Notes under the pieces: generated by a model
Database searches by the model: none
What the model was told of the DNA's origin: nothing
Seen by the model: only the letters and a program-made list of their open reading frames with translations
Source of the DNA: Antrodiella citrinella
Lineage: Eukaryota > Basidiomycota > Agaricomycetes > Polyporales > Steccherinaceae
Assembly: GCA_004802725.1 (NCBI GenBank)
Contig: SGPM01000095.1
Coordinates: forward strand, 1-64,000
Direction of reading: 5' to 3'
DNA length: 64,000 nt
Shown: positions 59,137 through 64,000 of the stretch, one piece after another
Layout: each line of letters starts with the position of its first letter
How positions within the stretch are numbered: position 1 is the stretch's first letter
Position numbers and translations under genes: made by a program

Positions 59137-61820
59137 TTTCGCTTTCCCCCATCTTATCTGTTCCTATAGTCCATTTGTGTCTTAAAACACGATTTATGGA
59201 GGACTTTCAGAGGACTTTCACTTTCTGTATCATTTTCTTCTGGTCTCCTAACGCGTCACATACACGTTTTGCCCCACACATCACAACTTATACTTTCTTC
59301 CGTCTTTCTTACACGCATTTAAATTGTACTTCATATCCAAGGTAGAATAGCGCATCTTCTTTTTTCGTTCTCATCTAGCACACCTAACATACTGTCCTCT
59401 GTACTGAACTGCACCTCTGCGACGCGACGCGACCCCCCCCCCCCCCGCCTCCTGCGTAGATCAGAATCCGAATTTGACACTTGTATAACGATCTTCCCGG
59501 TGGATCTCAGAGACGGCAGTCGGTGACCAAGGACTGCACTTGTCACAGCGCAGCATCTTGCAGCGCACGGACTGGATCTGTGTTCGCTAGACGTTGAAGC
59601 AAAGACACTAACTAGCAACGGAGAGGTCAGCTTCCGAAGCGCAACGGACCAAGGGCTGAAATCGGGGGCCATTGAGCGGGCGATGTGACCCGCAGAGGAC
59701 GATGAGCGGACGTGCCAGAGATTGACCCTTCCGCTTTCCTATCCATAGCCAAAAGTCTGAACGCAGCCTAGGCACAGCAACGTCATTTGTGAAAGTTGGT
59801 GGCCCTTTCCTCGTGTCTTCCGGGTTGCCAAAACGCGTCGGGAGTCTCGCTTCTCAGAACAATGACGAGGTATCCTCAGTAAAGCGGTGCACATAGTTGG
59901 CAGGGTAGATGCAGAAACAGATGCAGGTACCAGATGTAGCGAGGATCGGCTAGAGGGTACAGAGCTGTGGCGGATCCGTGGTCGTCGTGCAGTGGTCTTC
60001 TAGGCCCGCAAAGCGTATCTGTGAATAATCGGAGACGGGCGCGCAGTGGGACTCGGAAGGCCTGGGGGCACGACAGTCCCGAGACGTCCTTTGACATGTC
60101 GTCTGAGACGTCGTCCGTTGAGGAGAGGCTCCCAAGCGTACGAGCGTGCTGAGCGGTGGCGGTGTCGAGAGGACCCACAAGTTACAACGATCACGCAAGA
60201 CATTACCCGACCTCGCTCGCAGCACAGACGCGGGCATGGTAATGTCCAGGCTTGATGGATCATCGGGGATCCACGATCTCAGGAGCGTCAGCAACAGCAA
60301 ATAGAGATGCAAACTTTGCAAAGCGAGTCACGTTCCAGCCCTGCTACATTGTATTAGTCTGTCCTCACCTGTAGCAGTTGGCCGCTCAGGAAAGTACCGG
60401 GGATCAAAGACCCTATGCTCAGTCAGCATCTGAACGCAGCGTCACGAGTAGTAGCTTTTACCTTGACAATCGGAGGAATGCGTATACAACTATACGGCAG
60501 GAGTTACCCCAGGTTGAAGACATCCACGCATGATTCAATGTATGTGGGGTCAAGGAAGCTGATGGACTTATAGTCAGATATCAGGATGAGAGCATTAATC
60601 ATACCTGCCATGATGCTGTCTGCTCGACGATGCCACCAGCTGAGTGAGCGCCGTTGTCTACGGATATCGAACCCTTGCATGCATGTCCATTCGACTCCAG
60701 CATTGCGCTGGACGCAGACACGATAACTGCGCCGGCGAAGAGACAGACAAAGCACAAGAGCTAAGGGTCCTCGGAAGGGAAGACTACGATCCTACTGCCA
60801 AGCGCAGGCAGCAGAGGAATGGTCGGAGGACGACTCGGAGTGTTTCCAAAGTCTGAAAAATGTTTGTTGGCACTGGAGGAGAGGCTGGAGATCAATCCTC
60901 CGACTCGGCGCCTGACGTCTGTTCCGTGGTTCTTTGACAGTGGACGTCAAATTCCCGCCCTACGCGGAGAATGAGTGAATGTAGCACTGTAGTCATGGCC
61001 TAAGTGTCGATGGCAAATGGTGACGAGGAGAAGATCTGCCAGCTGATGGTCAGAATCACTTTGACGACGCCATATCGCTGGAGGTTGGGCAGATTCAAGA
61101 TTGAGAGGAGCCAATAAACATATGAAGGCCGAGCCAATCACGATGGGTGGCACCCTGCAGCACAGGTTGCGCGCGTCACAATGAGAAGTCGCGATCCATG
61201 AGGCGGAGGACTGTCCAAGCTTGGGTTTCAATCCCCGAGGCCCGTGTGAGCTTGAGGGCACATTCAGATGGCGCGGCCCCAGCCCGATGCAAACCGAGGA
61301 CCGAGGTCGAGCGTAGCGTAGGAGAAGGGTCTTGGAGGAGCCACGTCGGAGCGGAGGATCTGCGCCCGGAGGGAGTAGAACCAGGATACATACGTAGGAG
61401 TAGTCGAGTGCGAGGGAGGTTCGTCTGCGGTAGGCTAGTCTGACGGGCATCTCCAGGTGGTGAGTGGCGGGGGTTGTGATCAGTGTAGAAGAGTGTACAA
61501 TGATGCAGGTTACAAGGAACATTGATGTGTTGCAGCAAGTACTCGTCCTCAGACGTGGCGGTGAGGAACGAGCGTCCTTTGTCGTGAAGCGGAGTAGTTA
61601 GGTTTGAGACATTACCTGGATATCACAGAGTACCAATCTTGCCCAGCCATGGCTTATGTTGACGATGCCCGAGAACATAGGATGTTGTTCAGAGTATATG
61701 TCCTGGAGGAGATGATCTCAGGAGAGACGCCTGCCCCGTGGACCGGAGGCAGGGTCCCTTCACATTCCGAGCTTGTCGGCTCTCACTCGCTCCCAGACTA
61801 TAAAGACCCTCGAACCATCC
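59137..61820. other. 2.7 kb stretch with no supported gene
   Basis: The minus strand has several medium frames (for example 60947-61522 and 59950-60321), but none matches a family, and the plausible exon pieces do not assemble into one protein with a start. A 14-base run of C lies at 59433-59446. The right end holds the promoter of the F-box gene at 61821. A degenerate gene, a fast-evolving gene or a non-coding RNA are all possible. Confidence 0.5.
59433..59446 (+). repeat. Poly-C homopolymer (14 bases)
   Basis: An uninterrupted run of 14 C. Such runs are rare in the window and are often miscalled in sequencing, so the exact length is doubtful. Confidence 0.85.
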
Positions 61821-63272
61821 ATGTCTCTTTCCCTACACAACATGTCTTCCCCACTCTCCCAATGGCACGTCCTTCCAAACGAAATGAAGTTTGCCGTCAT
61901 ACACCAGCTCGACATCCAACATGTCCGAGCTTTCGCGACAGTGAGCAGAGATGCTTACTCCCTTTCTATTCCAACTATGTGGCGCGTAAGTACATATACC
62001 ATGTCACTTTTCTCTAATTTGTATTGACTTGGCTTTGTTCCAGCACATACACCTCAAAAATTGCGAGGCTCTGCTCTCCTATGTTCAGAACGTCCCCTCC
62101 ACCTACCACCGCTTCATCCGCCAACTCACCATCTGCACTAAACCCGCAAGTACACTTCCGGACCGCGCTGTCATTTCAGACGCACTCAGCGCTCTTCTCG
62201 CTCAATGCTCCCAGGTGGAGTGTTTGAACCTCAGTCTTGAGTCCACTCTCCACGAGTCTGTCGTCCCATCTTTTGGATGCCTCTCCTCCCTGAAGGCGCT
62301 GTCCATATCCCATTGTGGACATGAGCAGAATCAGCCCTTGTACGTTCCCTGTTTGTAATCTTCCGTCATAGCCTTGGACTCACATTTCATCTGATGTACA
62401 GGAGCGAACGTCTCGTCGTCTCTATGGCGGCAACAGTTCCAAACTTAGTCGAACTGTCTCTCACTTGCATCGCTCGCTCTGTAATCCACGCGCCGGAGCT
62501 TGTTGGTGCATACCCGTTTGTCCCCGTCGTTGTCGGCGATAGAAACATCCCGGATCACCCTCTCCTTGGCTCCGAGCTGTGTCTACCATCTCTCCTCCGT
62601 TTGCCCTCGCTCAAAACGCTGCGCGTTCGTGACACTCATCTCGGCGATCACCGCTGGTCCACTACACCGGTTTGCTGCTCCCTGCAGGTCCTCGACCTGG
62701 GAAGCTGCTACCACGAGTCTCAGGATTTCAACCGTATTTGCACAGAGCGCATCGTGGGGAACGTCGGCCACACTGTTGACGAATTCTCGCTGGCCACCGC
62801 GATCTCTGCGGAGTGCCTGGCTCCTCAAGCCGAGCTGACCCCCTTGAAGCGATTGCGCAAAATTCACCTCACGCATTTGTTCCCCGTTGAGAACGTCGTG
62901 GACACATTATCTGCCCTCTCCGACTCTCCGGTCGAACAACTCTCTGTGAAATGCCATGAAGACGACGTCGTCGACATGTGCAGCGCACTGGTGGATTTTC
63001 TCAACCTCCGGGTCGAGCGCGGTCAGATTGCCCTCTTCAAGCACCTCAGCGAAATCACTGTTGACACCGTTGCGGACATCGATGAGAAGGTAGAAGTCAA
63101 ACCGGGGATGAACATCTCCGCAGTCCAGGCCGATGCAGTCAAGAACCTGCAGGCCTACTGCCGTGACTTGCATCTTGCGAGCGTTGGCGCTACGGGTCCA
63201 AAGTGCGCCTCGGACCCCTCTGCTACCCTGGACAAGTCGTCTTTTAAGTCGGCGACCGTCCTTACGCACTGA
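61821..63272 (+). CDS. F-box protein
   Basis: Three exons (61821-61985, 62044-62339, 62402-63272) give 443 aa. The start MSLSLHNMSSPLSQWHVLP leads into the F-box: PNEMKFAVIHQLDIQHVRAF, ATVSRDAYSLSIPTMWR, then HIHLKNCEALLSYVQN. A later Met (MSSPLSQ, 61842) is also possible. Leucine-rich segments follow: CLNLSLESTLHESVV, LSSLKALSISHCGHE, VPNLVELSLTCIARS, LPSLKTLRVRDTHLGDH and KRLRKIHLTHLFPVENV. Again a probable SCF substrate receptor with unknown target. All splices are canonical and total coding length is a multiple of three. Confidence 0.82.
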
Positions 63273-64000
63273 GCTCAGCTTCTGCACGATGGAGGAAAGG
63301 AGAGATGGTCGGAGGTCATATTACGGGGTTTATCAGGAATGTGGTGGAGGCAATGTGGTTTCGGTGCTAAGCAGGATACCATCTCCCATCTTGTGATCGT
63401 TTCTCTTATCATTATTGGTGTGCGGTGCTTTGTATTTTGGTGTACTTTATCACGTTTGGGCTTGTACATTATGATATGTTTCTTGTGACTGATTGACCAC
63501 TGTGGTCTGTCGGGAGCCGAGCCTTCACCGCTCCATCCGCGTTTGCAGTGACTCCTCTTCCTCATCGACATGCCACCGAAGTGCGCCCTAATACACCTAG
63601 TCGTGTACGGTATAATCATAATACTATGTGTTCTGGCGATATGAAGGCGCGCTCCGACGCGAGCCCCCGACAGGCTGCGAAAAAAGCGCTGAGGCGCGTT
63701 TGGGCGCTATTCTAGATCACGATTGAGTAGTTGACACTGACGACGACGGATGACAGCGATCTCAGCTCATACAACACCCACACGCTCATAGCTTGTGTAC
63801 TGGTCGACAGATGGCCGTTCAACATGAAGCGTATGACTCTTTGTTACACAGACCAGCATGACAGACGCTGTGCCATGAAGGCCAGGCTGACTCGACGCAA
63901 CAGTATGTTTTCCATCTCCGCCTCCTGATACTGCTGTACTTAAGAACTCTGCATTTACCATAGTAGGGAAGGCTGTAATACCAGAGCGCTGAGCATGGAT
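63273..64000. other. Right-edge sequence, no gene seen
   Basis: About 730 bp after the last F-box gene. Short frames on both strands have no recognisable product. The start of a gene continuing beyond the window cannot be excluded. Confidence 0.45.

Noticed and set aside
61200..61240. Sequence resembling a tRNA T-arm (gggtttcaatcccc)
   Set aside because: No matching acceptor stem, D-arm or A-box at the right distance could be found.
60947..61538. Minus-strand frames of 191 and 120 codons
   Set aside because: Two overlapping frames with Arg/Ser/Pro-rich composition; no start context, no recognisable family, and no consistent splice path.

Overview
This 64 kb window is nuclear DNA of a filamentous basidiomycete, most likely an Agaricomycete (mushroom or polypore). 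Genes are compact, carry many short introns of about 45-70 nt with GT..AG ends, lie on both strands, and are often separated by less than 300 bp. The gene content is also typical: a Pil1-type eisosome protein, fungal Med5, basidiomycete F-box proteins and an apparent DUF6697 protein. I saw no transposon, CRISPR array, rRNA gene or convincing tRNA gene.

Layout. 0.5-9.3 kb: secreted double-psi beta-barrel protein, eIF3h, zinc CDF transporter, Mediator subunit 5. 9.4-14.1 kb: GRIP-domain golgin and PEX14. 14.3-18.2 kb: a run of nuclear-encoded mitochondrial genes (EF-Tu, glycine cleavage H protein, a complex I ESSS subunit). 18.3-23.2 kb: three co-oriented genes for the histone acetyltransferase Naa40, RIO2 kinase and Elongator Elp4. 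23.3-26.8 kb: a divergent pair of F-box genes. 26.9-32.2 kb: minus-strand Trm44, Pil1/Lsp1 and eIF4E. 32.2-34.9 kb: no supported gene. 34.9-38.5 kb: a divergent pair of unnamed proteins that share one domain. 39.3-43.7 kb: SPF30, IMP1, TTC1-like and a short-chain dehydrogenase. 43.8-48.1 kb: DUF6697-like protein and pyruvate dehydrogenase E2. 48.2-51.5 kb: exosome Csl4 and NudE. 52.5-59.1 kb: F-box, ESS2, FAM192A/Fyv6-like and SRF1-like. 59.1-61.8 kb: no supported gene. 61.8-63.3 kb: a fourth F-box gene.

Most genes are single-copy housekeeping genes (translation, ribosome maturation, splicing, mitochondria, peroxisome, Golgi, plasma membrane) and do not form a functional cluster. The most interesting locus is the divergent pair at 34950-36211 and 37167-38464. 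The two proteins align without a gap over 75 residues, share three intron positions and phases, and have internal exons of identical length (157 and 69 nt), although only about a quarter of the residues are identical. They look like an old inverted duplication that founded a two-gene module of unknown function. The second locus of interest is the DUF6697-like gene, in which phase-symmetric exons carrying the motif IQTDPE have been duplicated in tandem.

Exon boundaries below were read by eye from splice signals and reading frame. Where total coding length is given, it was checked to be a multiple of three.
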